From the NCBI GenBank assembly GCA_002841035.1, contig PHDR01000018.1:1-16141 (forward strand): 16,141 bases of DNA, read 5' to 3'. Numbering within the stretch: the first letter of the stretch is position 1; every line of letters begins with the position of its first letter. The stretch comes from Bacteroidetes bacterium HGW-Bacteroidetes-12 (GTDB taxonomy: Bacteria; Bacteroidota; Bacteroidia; Flavobacteriales_E; Vicingaceae). Both the position numbers and the translations under genes were made by a program. The notes under the pieces are model-generated. The model made no database searches. It was not told where the DNA came from and saw only the letters and a list, made by a program, of their open reading frames with translations. Shown piece by piece: positions 1 through 8,200 of this stretch.

Positions 1-67
1 CCGCAGATTTACTTTTTTTATCTAAAGTTGTTCTTCCTTTCCTTACTAATTGCTGTATAGTTGGCAT
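1..67 (-). CDS. rpsL: 30S ribosomal protein S12, N-terminal fragment
   Basis: Reading the minus strand from the ATG at 67-65 gives 22 codons, beginning MPTIQQLVRKGR and ending KKSKSA, before the window edge cuts the gene. This is the highly conserved N-terminus of ribosomal protein S12, the small-subunit protein that contacts the decoding centre and in which streptomycin-resistance changes map. The rest of the gene, and in most bacteria rpsG and fusA after it, should lie to the left of the window. A strong Bacteroidota promoter sits about 45 bases upstream of the start. There is no Shine-Dalgarno sequence, as is usual for this phylum. The identification rests on 22 residues, but they are distinctive. 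Confidence 0.93.
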   Translation of the reverse strand, partial: MPTIQQLVRKGRTTLDKKSKSA

Positions 68-110
68 ATTATTTTATTGTATTAGTTAGTATCCCTAAAA
101 AAATGGAGTG

Positions 111-140
111 CAAAAATACAATTAATTTTTATATAAACAA
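111..140 (-). promoter_or_regulatory. Bacteroidota-type promoter for rpsL
   Basis: On the minus strand TTG (140-138) is followed after 19 bases by TATTTTTG (118-111), a full match to the phylum's TTG / TAnnTTTG sigma-A consensus. Transcription would begin near 104, giving a leader of roughly 37 bases before the rpsL ATG at 67. The TTG lies inside a small inverted repeat (AACAA-TAGG-TTGTT, 136-149). The match is visible in the sequence; promoter activity is inferred. Confidence 0.7.
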
Positions 141-278
141 TAGGTTGTTAATTTTTTTAGGTAATAATTTGTTATGCTATTTTTAGAATAAAAAAAACAT
201 AGGTTATAAATCAATTTATCAAGCAATTAAGAAAATTTAAGTTGTCGAAATCCATCAAACTTAATGTATATAATGTAG

Positions 279-320
279 AAAAAAAATAGTCATGAATAAA
301 AATTTATTCATGACTATTTT
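279..320 (-). terminator. Rho-independent-like terminator of the repeat-adhesin gene
   Basis: A perfect 18-base inverted repeat (283-300 with 303-320, core GTCATGAATAAA) lies about 30 bases past the stop of the minus-strand adhesin gene. Read on the minus strand it runs into eight consecutive T (286-279). The stem is AT-rich, with few G-C pairs, but it is long and exact. It would separate the surface-protein transcript from the rpsL promoter downstream. Confidence 0.75.
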
Positions 321-350
321 AAAAATTTATTATTTTTTAATCTAAAAAAT

Positions 351-3300
351 CTATCTAATTAATGAAAGTGTTCCTTTTTCAAAATATTCTTTACCATCAA
401 CACCTTTGGCTTCAATAATATAAAAATATGTACCATCAGGGACTTCATTTCCAGATAAAGTTCTTCCGTCCCACTTTCCATTCACATTATCCCATGCGAA
501 CATTTTTTGTCCCCAACGGTTAAATATTTCTCCTTTTACTTCAATCAAGTTTTCTCCAAAAACAGAAAAGAAATCATTACTTCCATCTCCATTAGGAGTA
601 AATACATTAGGTATTAGTATAGATGATTCTCCAAAAACATCTATAATTACTGTTGCTGTATCTGAACAAAATCCATCAGTAACAATTAATGTTACCGTAT
701 AAGAACCTAGCGTATTATAAGTATGAGATGGTTGGAACACTGTATCCGTGGCTCCATCTCCAAAATCCCAAGCATAACTTACTCCTGAGCCTGTAGAGCT
801 CCCATTTCCAAAGAAAACTACTAATGGAGCTGGACCAGTTGTTAATGAAGCATTTATCACTGCCTGTACCCCTCCAACAACAACCGTTACGGAATCAATT
901 CCTGACGAACACGTTCCTGTTTCATTAGCATAAAAGGTAAAAGTCCCTATTGAGGTTGGATTAATTGAAAGTGGGCTTCCTGTTCCAATAACTATTGTAC
1001 CAGCAGCATCACTATACCAAGTAATCGTTCCGTTTCCGCTTCCAGTGGCTGATAATACGATTGGAGAACCAAAGCATATAGGTAAAATAGAATTAACACT
1101 AATCGTTCCAATAGGGTTCACAGTTAAGATGGTAGATATAATGCTATCACAACCTAACGAAGTAGTAAGTGAATCATAATAGGTACCTGCTACTGTTTGA
1201 AATGCTCCTCCTAATAAAATACTATCTCCTTGACATATTGCAGCATTCCCAGGTGTTACTATTGTTGGATTGACAGTAAGTGTAGTTGTGATAACACTAT
1301 CACAACCATTTATTGTTGTGAAACTATCTGTATAAACACCACTATTTGTTTGGAATACGCCTCCCAACAAAATACTATCTCCTTGACAAATTTGAGCTGT
1401 TTGTGTAATTAAAAATGATGGATTTATTGTGATTTGAAAAGAATCTACAGCGGCAGCACAACCTCCTGATGCAGCAAGATTATTATAAACCATGTATGTT
1501 CCAGCTGAGCTATTTGTTAAGTCTAACTCTCCTGTTGTTGAACTTATAAATACTAATCCAGCAGGAGTAGCCGTAAATGTTCCTGCAAAATTATTAGGAC
1601 CAAATACTGGTAGTTCATTTGCATCTCCTTGACAATAAGGAGAGTTATTATAAGCAAAAGTAGCTCCTGGAGCACTGACAATATTTACAACCATAGAATC
1701 TATTGATGGACATGGATTTCCTGCAGATGTTGTATTATAATAAACGGTATATGTTCCTAAACCACTTGCAGATAAATCAATTTCCCCAGTTGTAGCATTA
1801 ATTACTCCAGGTGCAGTTATCGTAAATGTTCCTCCAGTTGTTCCTGTTATTGCAGGGGTTGGATTTGTTCCTGTTAAACAAAATGTTGAAGGAGAGTAGT
1901 TAAACAATGCTGAATCCACTTGAAGGATTTCAATTGTTGTCGAATCCAATGCAGCAGCACAACCTCCTGCGGCAGCAATGGTATTATAAACAGTATAAAT
2001 ACCTGATGAACTTGTTGATAAATCAATAACACCAGTAGATGTGTTTATGGTTAACCCTGTTGCTGGGTTTGTTGAAAAAACTCCACCACTTGCTCCTGGT
2101 CCAAATGTAAGAATAGGATTGGTTGCATCTTGGCAATATTGAGCAGCATCATAATTAAAACTAGCACTTGGTGCTGCTGTTATCGTAACCTGAACTGAAT
2201 CTATTGAAGGACAAGGATTCCCTGAACTTGTTGTGTTATAATAAACCATAAAAGTACCCAAACCACTTGTGATTAAATTAATTTCACCTGTAGTTGCATT
2301 TATCACTCCTGGTGTTGTTATCGTAAAAGTTCCCCCCGCAATTCCTGTTACAGTTGGTGTTGGATTTGTTCCTGTAATACAAAAAGTAGTTGGAGAATAA
2401 GTAAACGAAGCATCGTCAAGTGCTGTTATAGTTACAGTTGTTGTTGCTATCATTTGAGGACAAGTTGGTGTTGCTGCTACTGTAAATGTTACGACATATG
2501 TTCCTGCTGTACTCAAACTTGGATTAATTGCTCCTGTTGATGGATTAATGGATAATCCTGCTGGTAATGCGGTAAAAGTCCCTGTAAAAGTCCCTGTATG
2601 TGTTACTGTTTGTAGTGTTGTTATATTATTACAAAAAGGACCATTATAAGTAATGGTATCTTGTTCACAAATTGGAATTACTGACAATACCCATGGGGAA
2701 AAAGTAGTTTGACCAACAAAAGGACCAGCTGAACCGATGCCTGCTGTTACGCCAGGATTACCAGGCAATACTGGTGCATCCCAAGCTGTTCCATTCCAAT
2801 GTTGCGTTCTAACATTTCCTGTTGGATTTATTGTTGTATTTTCTACCCCTCTATAAGAGAAAGTTAGGTTTGCAGAAGTAGTATTAGCTGCTCTAATATC
2901 CCAAAAACGATCGATGGCAAATTGAACTGAATCGGCAAAGTTGAACATATTAGTAACTGGACCAACATTGGTAGCAGCTGGTTTAGGAAAGTTGGGCACA
3001 TTTGTACCCCAAGTTGATGTTTGTAAATCTGTATTATTTACAGTAGTTTTATTAAACGTGAAAGGAATATAATCGGTTAAATTGCCTCCCACACCAAAAG
3101 GCACTACGTAATTACCAGCGTTAGTGCCTGTTACCCATTTCACATAATTGTATTGATTTTCGGAGCTAATATGCCCTGCATTTCTTACAATACCACTCGT
3201 ATTGTTTTGATTTACAACTACATATATAGGTGTTGCTGCTGTTCCTCCGTTTAACACAGTTACCGCTCCGTTTAATATTAGGGCGTTGTTTTGTGATTTT

Positions 3301-3362
3301 AAGGTAGAGGATAACAACAATCCCATAAAAAAACATACGGCAAAAGATAATAACTTTTTCAT
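351..3362 (-). CDS. Secreted repeat adhesin with PKD domain and type B T9SS C-terminal domain
   Basis: A 1003-residue exported protein. Residues 1-24 are a Sec signal peptide (MKKLL, a hydrophobic core, cleavage probably near SQ/NN). Residues 25-230 form an N-terminal domain I do not recognise. From about 316 come repeats in the order A1 (318-395), B1 (398-480), A2 (485-562), B2 (565-647), then two short repeats C1 and C2 (648-750) each starting near an ICQGDSILLGG motif, an Ig-like region (751-830) and a PKD domain (832-910, with WDFGDG and the HTY motif). Residues 914-1003 (IPNVFTPNGDGSNDFF, FNRWGQ, WDG, DGTYFY) are the gliding-motility-associated (CHU_C, type B) C-terminal domain, which directs export by the type IX secretion system. 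Each A, B and C repeat carries two cysteines, suggesting one disulfide per domain. It lies 55 bases behind the collagen-like gene with no promoter between, so they are probably co-transcribed. The role is inferred as surface adhesion; the ligand is unknown. Confidence 0.9.
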   Translation of the reverse strand: MKKLLSFAVCFFMGLLLSSTLKSQNNALILNGAVTVLNGGTAATPIYVVVNQNNTSGIVRNAGHISSENQYNYVKWVTGTNAGNYVVPFGVGGNLTDYIPFTFNKTTVNNTDLQTSTWGTNVPNFPKPAATNVGPVTNMFNFADSVQFAIDRFWDIRAANTTSANLTFSYRGVENTTINPTGNVRTQHWNGTAWDAPVLPGNPGVTAGIGSAGPFVGQTTFSPWVLSVIPICEQDTITYNGPFCNNITTLQTVTHTGTFTGTFTALPAGLSINPSTGAINPSLSTAGTYVVTFTVAATPTCPQMIATTTVTITALDDASFTYSPTTFCITGTNPTPTVTGIAGGTFTITTPGVINATTGEINLITSGLGTFMVYYNTTSSGNPCPSIDSVQVTITAAPSASFNYDAAQYCQDATNPILTFGPGASGGVFSTNPATGLTINTSTGVIDLSTSSSGIYTVYNTIAAAGGCAAALDSTTIEILQVDSALFNYSPSTFCLTGTNPTPAITGTTGGTFTITAPGVINATTGEIDLSASGLGTYTVYYNTTSAGNPCPSIDSMVVNIVSAPGATFAYNNSPYCQGDANELPVFGPNNFAGTFTATPAGLVFISSTTGELDLTNSSAGTYMVYNNLAASGGCAAAVDSFQITINPSFLITQTAQICQGDSILLGGVFQTNSGVYTDSFTTINGCDSVITTTLTVNPTIVTPGNAAICQGDSILLGGAFQTVAGTYYDSLTTSLGCDSIISTILTVNPIGTISVNSILPICFGSPIVLSATGSGNGTITWYSDAAGTIVIGTGSPLSINPTSIGTFTFYANETGTCSSGIDSVTVVVGGVQAVINASLTTGPAPLVVFFGNGSSTGSGVSYAWDFGDGATDTVFQPSHTYNTLGSYTVTLIVTDGFCSDTATVIIDVFGESSILIPNVFTPNGDGSNDFFSVFGENLIEVKGEIFNRWGQKMFAWDNVNGKWDGRTLSGNEVPDGTYFYIIEAKGVDGKEYFEKGTLSLIR
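1113..1421 (-). repeat. Tandem short Ig-like repeats C1 and C2 in the adhesin
   Basis: Residues 648-698 and 699-750 are two adjacent copies of a unit of about 51 residues: ICQGDSILLGG, FQT, GCDS and TLTVNP occur at matching positions in both. This unit (a Cys, a Gly-rich strand, then GCDS 28 residues later) is common in large T9SS substrates of Bacteroidota. Confidence 0.85.
1422..2411 (-). repeat. A-B-A-B internal domain duplication in the adhesin
   Basis: Residues 318-395 (bases 2178-2411) and 485-562 (bases 1677-1910) are about three quarters identical by hand alignment. The intervening B units (398-480 and 565-647) also match each other, with motifs like YCQ, GCAAA and D-S. The pair therefore duplicated as one unit of 167 residues (501 bases). 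A and B are themselves distantly alike, sharing a Cys near the start, G-I/L-Y/F-x-VY and a second Cys followed by DS. Confidence 0.85.
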
Positions 3363-3417
3363 TTCATTATGATTTTAAATTCTACTTGTAATTTCTAAAG
3401 AAATGCAATTAGAATAA

Positions 3418-4896
3418 TTATTTATTGTTTTCCAATGCTTCTACTCTTTTTTGTAATGCTTCTATAATTGCTTGTTGCTCTTTTATTGCTTCAACTAAAA
3501 CGGGTACTAAAAGTGTGTAACTTAAAGATTTAACCTTATGAACATTATGCTCTCTTGACATCCCATTATCCATCTCTCCTGGTGTTGAATATAAATTTGC
3601 TTCCCTCACAATATATGGGAAAACTTTTTCCACTTCTTGAGCAACAAAACCTACTTGCTTTGTTTGAGTATCTAATCCTAATCCAGGAAAATTGGTGTTA
3701 TCAAAATTGTATTCTACTCCTCTTAACTGCATCACTTTATCTAAAGCTCCATCAATTGTAACAATATTTTTCTTTAGTCTTTGATCAGATATGTTTTGCC
3801 AAGCAGTAGTTCCCCCTGCCCAACCATTAGAAAATAAAGCCCATCCTGTTGCAGCAGGTGTATTTCCACCCACAAAACCAGCAAGAACTCCATTACCAGC
3901 ATTACTATTAGAAAAACCCTCTACTCCAGAAGCTGTTCCAGCAGCATTCATTGCTAATCCCATTAAACCATTAGCGGCTAAAGTTGTACCACTATAGTTT
4001 GTTATCCCAAACCAACCCCTACTACCATTTCCTGCATTTAAACTTTGAGCTCTTGCTATTGCATCTGTAGTGTTATTAAAATCCCACATGGTATGAAATT
4101 GAGAAAGAACTGTGTTGTAACTATAATGAACACTAGTAAGAGGAGTAGTAGTTCTAATCCCAATATCCCCATTAGCCTCAATGGTCATTCTTTCCAAATT
4201 ATTGGTTCTAAATTTAAAATCTGCTGCATTTGTTGGTCCAATAAAATTTGCAGCCGCAATACCTGCATTACCAGTGGTTAACCACGCAGCTTGTATAGAA
4301 GTTACCGGACCTCCTGAGCCAGCAGTACCATTTACTATAACATTTCCATTCGCATTAAATGTTGGTGTAGTCAATGTCCATGACGGCCCCATAGGTCCAA
4401 CAGGTCCCTGAATACCTTGTGGACCAGCAGGACCTTGTGGACCAGCAGGACCTTGTGGACCAGCAGGACCAGTTGCTCCAGTAGCACCAGTTGCTCCAGT
4501 AGCACCAGTAGCACCAGTTGCTCCAGTTGCTCCAGCAGGACCTTGTGGACCAGCTGGTCCTGTTGCGCCCGTAGCACCTGTTGGACCGGCAGGGCCTTGT
4601 GGACCAAGTGCCTGAACCCATTGTGTTCCATCATAATACCAATATCCTACAGCTCCACCTGTCATTGCTGCATTTGTATTATATACTAAAAGGCTTGTTG
4701 CTGGAGCAGGAATAGTTACCACATCTGTTGTTGATGTTAGTGCTACCCTTGGCACTAATAATCCTTTATTAGTAAAATCTACATCTAACCCAGCTGAATT
4801 ATTTGGTAATGCTCCTGTGGTGTTTATACCCACATTTTGAGAAAAACCCAATGCTGTAAATGAAACAAACCCTAGTGTTATAAAAACTTTTTTCAT
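3418..4896 (-). CDS. Secreted collagen-like fibre protein with C-terminal S74 autoproteolytic chaperone domain
   Basis: A 492-residue protein. Residues 1-20 are a signal peptide (MKKVF..GFSQ). Residues 21-97 start NVGINTT and contain GLLVPR and YWYYDGTQW, a header seen on many Bacteroidota surface fibres. Residues 98-172 are 25 uninterrupted Gly-X-Y triplets (GPQ, GPA, GAT), a collagen triple-helix stalk. Residues 173-369 are a fibre body rich in Gly, Asn and Ala. From S370 the sequence SDQRLKKNI, then YNFD, VGFVAQEVEKVFP and YTLLVPVLVEAIKEQQ, is a peptidase S74 intramolecular chaperone, as in phage endosialidase tailspikes. Ser370 and Lys375 have the spacing of the family's self-cleaving Ser-Lys pair. 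Residues 468-490 look like a short coiled coil. By analogy the protein trimerises, folds, then sheds its last 123 residues. There is no T9SS tail, so final localisation is unclear. It is the first gene of a probable two-gene transcript with the adhesin. Confidence 0.92.
   Translation of the reverse strand: MKKVFITLGFVSFTALGFSQNVGINTTGALPNNSAGLDVDFTNKGLLVPRVALTSTTDVVTIPAPATSLLVYNTNAAMTGGAVGYWYYDGTQWVQALGPQGPAGPTGATGATGPAGPQGPAGATGATGATGATGATGATGATGPAGPQGPAGPQGPAGPQGIQGPVGPMGPSWTLTTPTFNANGNVIVNGTAGSGGPVTSIQAAWLTTGNAGIAAANFIGPTNAADFKFRTNNLERMTIEANGDIGIRTTTPLTSVHYSYNTVLSQFHTMWDFNNTTDAIARAQSLNAGNGSRGWFGITNYSGTTLAANGLMGLAMNAAGTASGVEGFSNSNAGNGVLAGFVGGNTPAATGWALFSNGWAGGTTAWQNISDQRLKKNIVTIDGALDKVMQLRGVEYNFDNTNFPGLGLDTQTKQVGFVAQEVEKVFPYIVREANLYSTPGEMDNGMSREHNVHKVKSLSYTLLVPVLVEAIKEQQAIIEALQKRVEALENNK
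4381..4605 (-). repeat. Gly-X-Y collagen stalk encoded by 9- and 18-base tandem repeats
   Basis: These bases encode 25 Gly-X-Y triplets. Within them an 18-base unit encoding part of GPA-GPQ is repeated exactly three times (4415-4468). Next to it are seven 9-base units encoding GAT, in two synonymous versions (GGAGCAACT and GGTGCTACT) in mixed order. All units are multiples of three, so copy-number change would alter stalk length without breaking the frame. Confidence 0.9.
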
Positions 4897-4940
4897 AATT
4901 GTTATATTTAAAATTGTAAAATTATTTTAGTATTTTTTAT

Positions 4941-4972
4941 CAAATGTAATTCAAAAAAATGATATTGTCAAA
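4941..4972 (-). promoter_or_regulatory. Bacteroidota-type promoter of the collagen-like/adhesin operon
   Basis: On the minus strand TTTG (4972-4969) is followed after 20 bases by TACATTTG (4948-4941), a full match to the phylum consensus. Predicted transcription start is near 4934, giving a leader of about 37 bases to the ATG at 4896. No comparable match lies in the 55 bases before the adhesin gene, which supports co-transcription. Confidence 0.7.
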
Positions 4973-4983
4973 TTATTAATACC

Positions 4984-5030
4984 GATTGGATATTCAATAT
5001 AGTCCAATCTGCATTTCATTTGATTAGACT
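4984..5030 (-). promoter_or_regulatory. Overlapping inverted repeats just upstream of the fibre-gene promoter
   Basis: GATTGGA (4984-4990) is the exact complement of TCCAATC (5003-5009). The same middle segment AGTCCAATC (5001-5009) also complements GATTAGACT (5022-5030) with one G-T type mismatch. The two pairings are mutually exclusive. The element starts 12 bases upstream of the predicted -33 box, a position suited to a transcription-factor site. Strand is nominal. The function is inferred from position only. Confidence 0.35.
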
Positions 5031-5149
5031 ATTTTCATATTCCATAGGCATTAACCATTGTAATTAATATTTTAGTTTTGACTAAAAATATTAATACAAT
5101 TGATATAACATAAATCTTAGACGTAGTTAATTTTGAATTGGTTGCATCT

Positions 5150-5191
5150 AAAAACAGAAAAAAAAGTTGTGTAACTTCTTTTTCTGTTTTT
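5150..5191 (-). terminator. Terminator of the subtilase gene
   Basis: A 19-base inverted repeat with one mismatch (5150-5168 with 5173-5191, core AACAGAAAA and AAGTT) and a 4-base loop (5169-5172) begins 18 bases past the protease stop codon. On the minus strand the stem ends in CTGTTTTT. The position and shape fit an intrinsic terminator separating the protease from the collagen/adhesin transcript. Confidence 0.75.
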
Positions 5192-5208
5192 TTCTTAAAA
5201 ATTACTAC

Positions 5209-8200
5209 TTAATTTTTAAAAAACTTCTGATTTACCTTACCTTCATCTAACAAGATAAAATAGACTCCATTAGCTAAGAAAGAGATGTTAATTATTTCCT
5301 TTGTGTTTGTAATGGTTGAAATAAAATGTATTTTTCCTAGTACATCAACTATTTTAATTTCTTTATTTTTAATAGTAGATGTGGTTAGCCCTTCAATTGT
5401 TAATTGATTGGTAGCTAATGTAGGATAAATTTTAATTCCTGCAAGAGCCAATTCATTAATACTTGTTACAATTACGTTTACGGTTTGAGTAATAATGTCT
5501 GTTCCACAGCCATTGGTAACGGTTAAGGTTACAACATAATTTCCTGAAGTAGTATAAGTATGAACAGGATTTTGTTGAGAAGCTGTTGGGCTGCCATCAC
5601 CAAAATTCCAAGACCATGAGGTAGCTCCTGTTGAAGCATCGGTAAAAGTTACTGTTCCTGCATTATCCACAGAGGTAAAGGCTGCAATTGGTGTTTGTAA
5701 AATAGTTACATTAATGGTTCTAGGCGAACTGCTTCCACAAATATTATCGGCAGTAACGGAAATAGCTCCAGAGGTATTGTCATTAATTACGTTAATGCTA
5801 TTTGAGGTGCTTGATCCTGTCCAACCTGTTGGTATTGTCCAAGTATAAAGCACATTTGGATTATTTACAACGGAATAAGTTGCAGACACATTAGGACAAA
5901 TAGAAGTGCTTCCTGTTATCGCACTTGGCATTGCAGGCATTCCTACCGCAGTTATGTGTGCATTGTCTGAAAAAGTAACTGGTCCATTTCCATCATCAAC
6001 AGTTAGTGTTACGGCATAAGTACCAGGTGTATTATAAACAACTGTTGGATTTTGCATGGTTGATGATGTTGGTGTTCCTCCTGGAAAGCTCCACAACCAA
6101 GATGTTGGCGTTGATCCTGTGGTTAAGTCAGTAAAATTTACTGTTGTTCCTGCACAAATGTTGGAAGGAGAGCCTTGAAAGTTAGCCACCATAGAAGTTG
6201 CTAGGTTGTTCCATTTCCACATACCATCTTGAGTAGCACTTGTATTGAACCAACCCGACCAACCAATAGAAGGTGTTTTAAATTCAACATACAAATGTTG
6301 TGCATTATCAATAATGTTCCAAGTTTGTCCACCATCTTGACTAAAAGACGAACCAGCAGGATTTGCTCCAGTGCTAAACGCAATGTTTGTTCCTTCAATA
6401 AAACATAACCCTGTTGTAAACACAGTTCCTGTTGTGGTTAATTGAGTCCAAGTTGAACCGCTGTTTGTTGATTTATAAACTAACCCATTGTTATCTATAA
6501 TTAAACCTGTTGTTGCTGAGGAAAAAGAGAGCACAGCAGAAGAATTTGCATTTATTGCCCCTCCAAAATCAACTACTGGAGTTTGATATACTTGCCAGTT
6601 TATGCCTCTATTTGTAGAATGATAAATTCTACCTAAACTTGTTGTAAACCAAACATTATCGCCTATCACTTCTATTTGGCGAACATAACCAAATTCATTG
6701 GCATTTAAAGGGTTAGGAATGTTTGCTGCGGGCACTGGAGTCCAAGTAGTTCCTCCGTTGGTTGTTGTATATAATTCAAACTCTCCGTTAATAGGATCTC
6801 CTTGAGCAAAACCAACATTAGCATCCCAAAAATGAACCACATTAGTAAATGAAGCCGCATTGTTATAGGTCGCTGTATTTTGTCTTGTCCAAGTTGTGCC
6901 ACCATTCGTAGTTTTCCAGATACCACCCGTTTGCCCTGCAGCATTAGGATAAGCTGCTAACCACGCTGTGTTGGCATCAAGGGCATGTATCATAGCAATA
7001 CCTAAATTGGCATTTCCAATGTTAATTGTACCAGGGGTCCAAGTTGTGCCGCCATTGGTAGTTTTAATAAATTCTTGCACGTTTGCATTATTTCCAGAAC
7101 CATCAAAAGCTTTCGCCCAAACCGTTTGTCCATCAACAATAGAAATATGGTCAATACCTCTTGCAGCTGTTGAAAACCCAGAATTTTGAACTATCCAATT
7201 TCCGGTAGGTTGTAAAGTAACTGTAATATAACCTGTTTTAGTTAATTGTTGAGTGCTTTGAGAGTTAGTTACACTTAATGTAACATCATATACTCCAGCG
7301 GTTGAATAGGTAATAGCAGGAGGGGTTTGCCCTACAAAAGAAGCAGGAGTTCCGCCAGGAAAAGACCATGTCCAGCTAGTTATTGGATTTCCTCCGTTGG
7401 CCGAACCATCAGTGAATGTAACAGTTTGTCCTTCAAAAATAGAAGTTGGAACACCAGTAAAAAGAGGAATAGGATCGCCAGTTACGGTAGATTGAACACA
7501 TTGCAGGGCTGCCAACGCATTAATTCTTGGACCTATATTTTGATTTATATTAACACCTGTGGTTATAAGACAATTTAACACTTGAGCTGGAGTAAGCGAT
7601 GGATTTAAACTTAACATCAACCCCATTAAACCTGCGGCAAAAGGAGAAGCCATAGATGTTCCGCCCATTTTTCCATAATTGTTTCCTCCGGTGGTATATA
7701 CGGTACTTAACAAACCTCCATTTGAAAAGCCACCAGGAGAAGCAATATCTACATAGGGAGTAGCTCCATTAAAGTTAGAAAAACTAGACCGATTATCATT
7801 TGCATCAACAGAGCCAACACCAATTACATTAGCATAAGCGGCTGGATACATTAAGGTTGAAACTCCATCATTTCCTGCTGCTGCAACAAAAATAATATTT
7901 GGAAATGAGTTTATTAATGTTTGCCATGTGGCACTTTGACCAGAACCACCAAAAGACATATTTATAATATGAGCTCCATTTTGAGCTGCCCATTGCACTC
8001 CTTGAAAAGTATGTGTTAAACCAGCATTTGTACTAGCACTTTGGCGAGTTTTAACAGCAATTAGCTCTGCATTTCCACCCAAAGAAGCAATACCAATTCC
8101 ATTATTAATATCTGCTGTTGCTAACCCTGCAACGTGCGTTCCGTGCGACCACCCTTGATTTGATGCAAATTGAACGGGTGGTGTTGGATCATTATCGTTA

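Noticed and set aside
195..225. ATAAAT-CA-ATTTAT palindrome in the spacer between rpsL and the adhesin
   Set aside because: Pure A/T arms in very AT-rich DNA, not positioned relative to a gene start; likely chance.
1230..1412. 60-residue plus-strand open frame rich in Cys and Thr
   Set aside because: It is antisense to the C repeats of the adhesin and mirrors their repeated composition; no independent support.
3391..3404. ATTTCT-AA-AGAAAT inverted repeat between the fibre and adhesin genes as a terminator
   Set aside because: Six A/T-rich pairs with a 2-base loop and no T tract; too weak, and expected by chance in such AT-rich DNA.
4415..4540. Short regular repeats that could suggest a CRISPR array
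   Set aside because: Units are contiguous 9- or 18-mers coding Gly-X-Y in frame, with no spacers and no cas genes.
4355..4689. Open frames of about 87-90 residues on both strands over the collagen region, rich in Trp/Ser/Cys or Leu/Val
   Set aside because: They are off-frame readings of the 9- and 18-base collagen repeats, which lack stop codons in several frames; composition is low-complexity and no start context or homology is recognisable.
5064..5094. AT-only hairpin TTAATATTTTAGT / ACTAAAAATATTAA as a second terminator
   Set aside because: One arm has an extra base, it has almost no G-C pairs and no T tract follows on the minus strand; a better terminator lies at 5150-5191.
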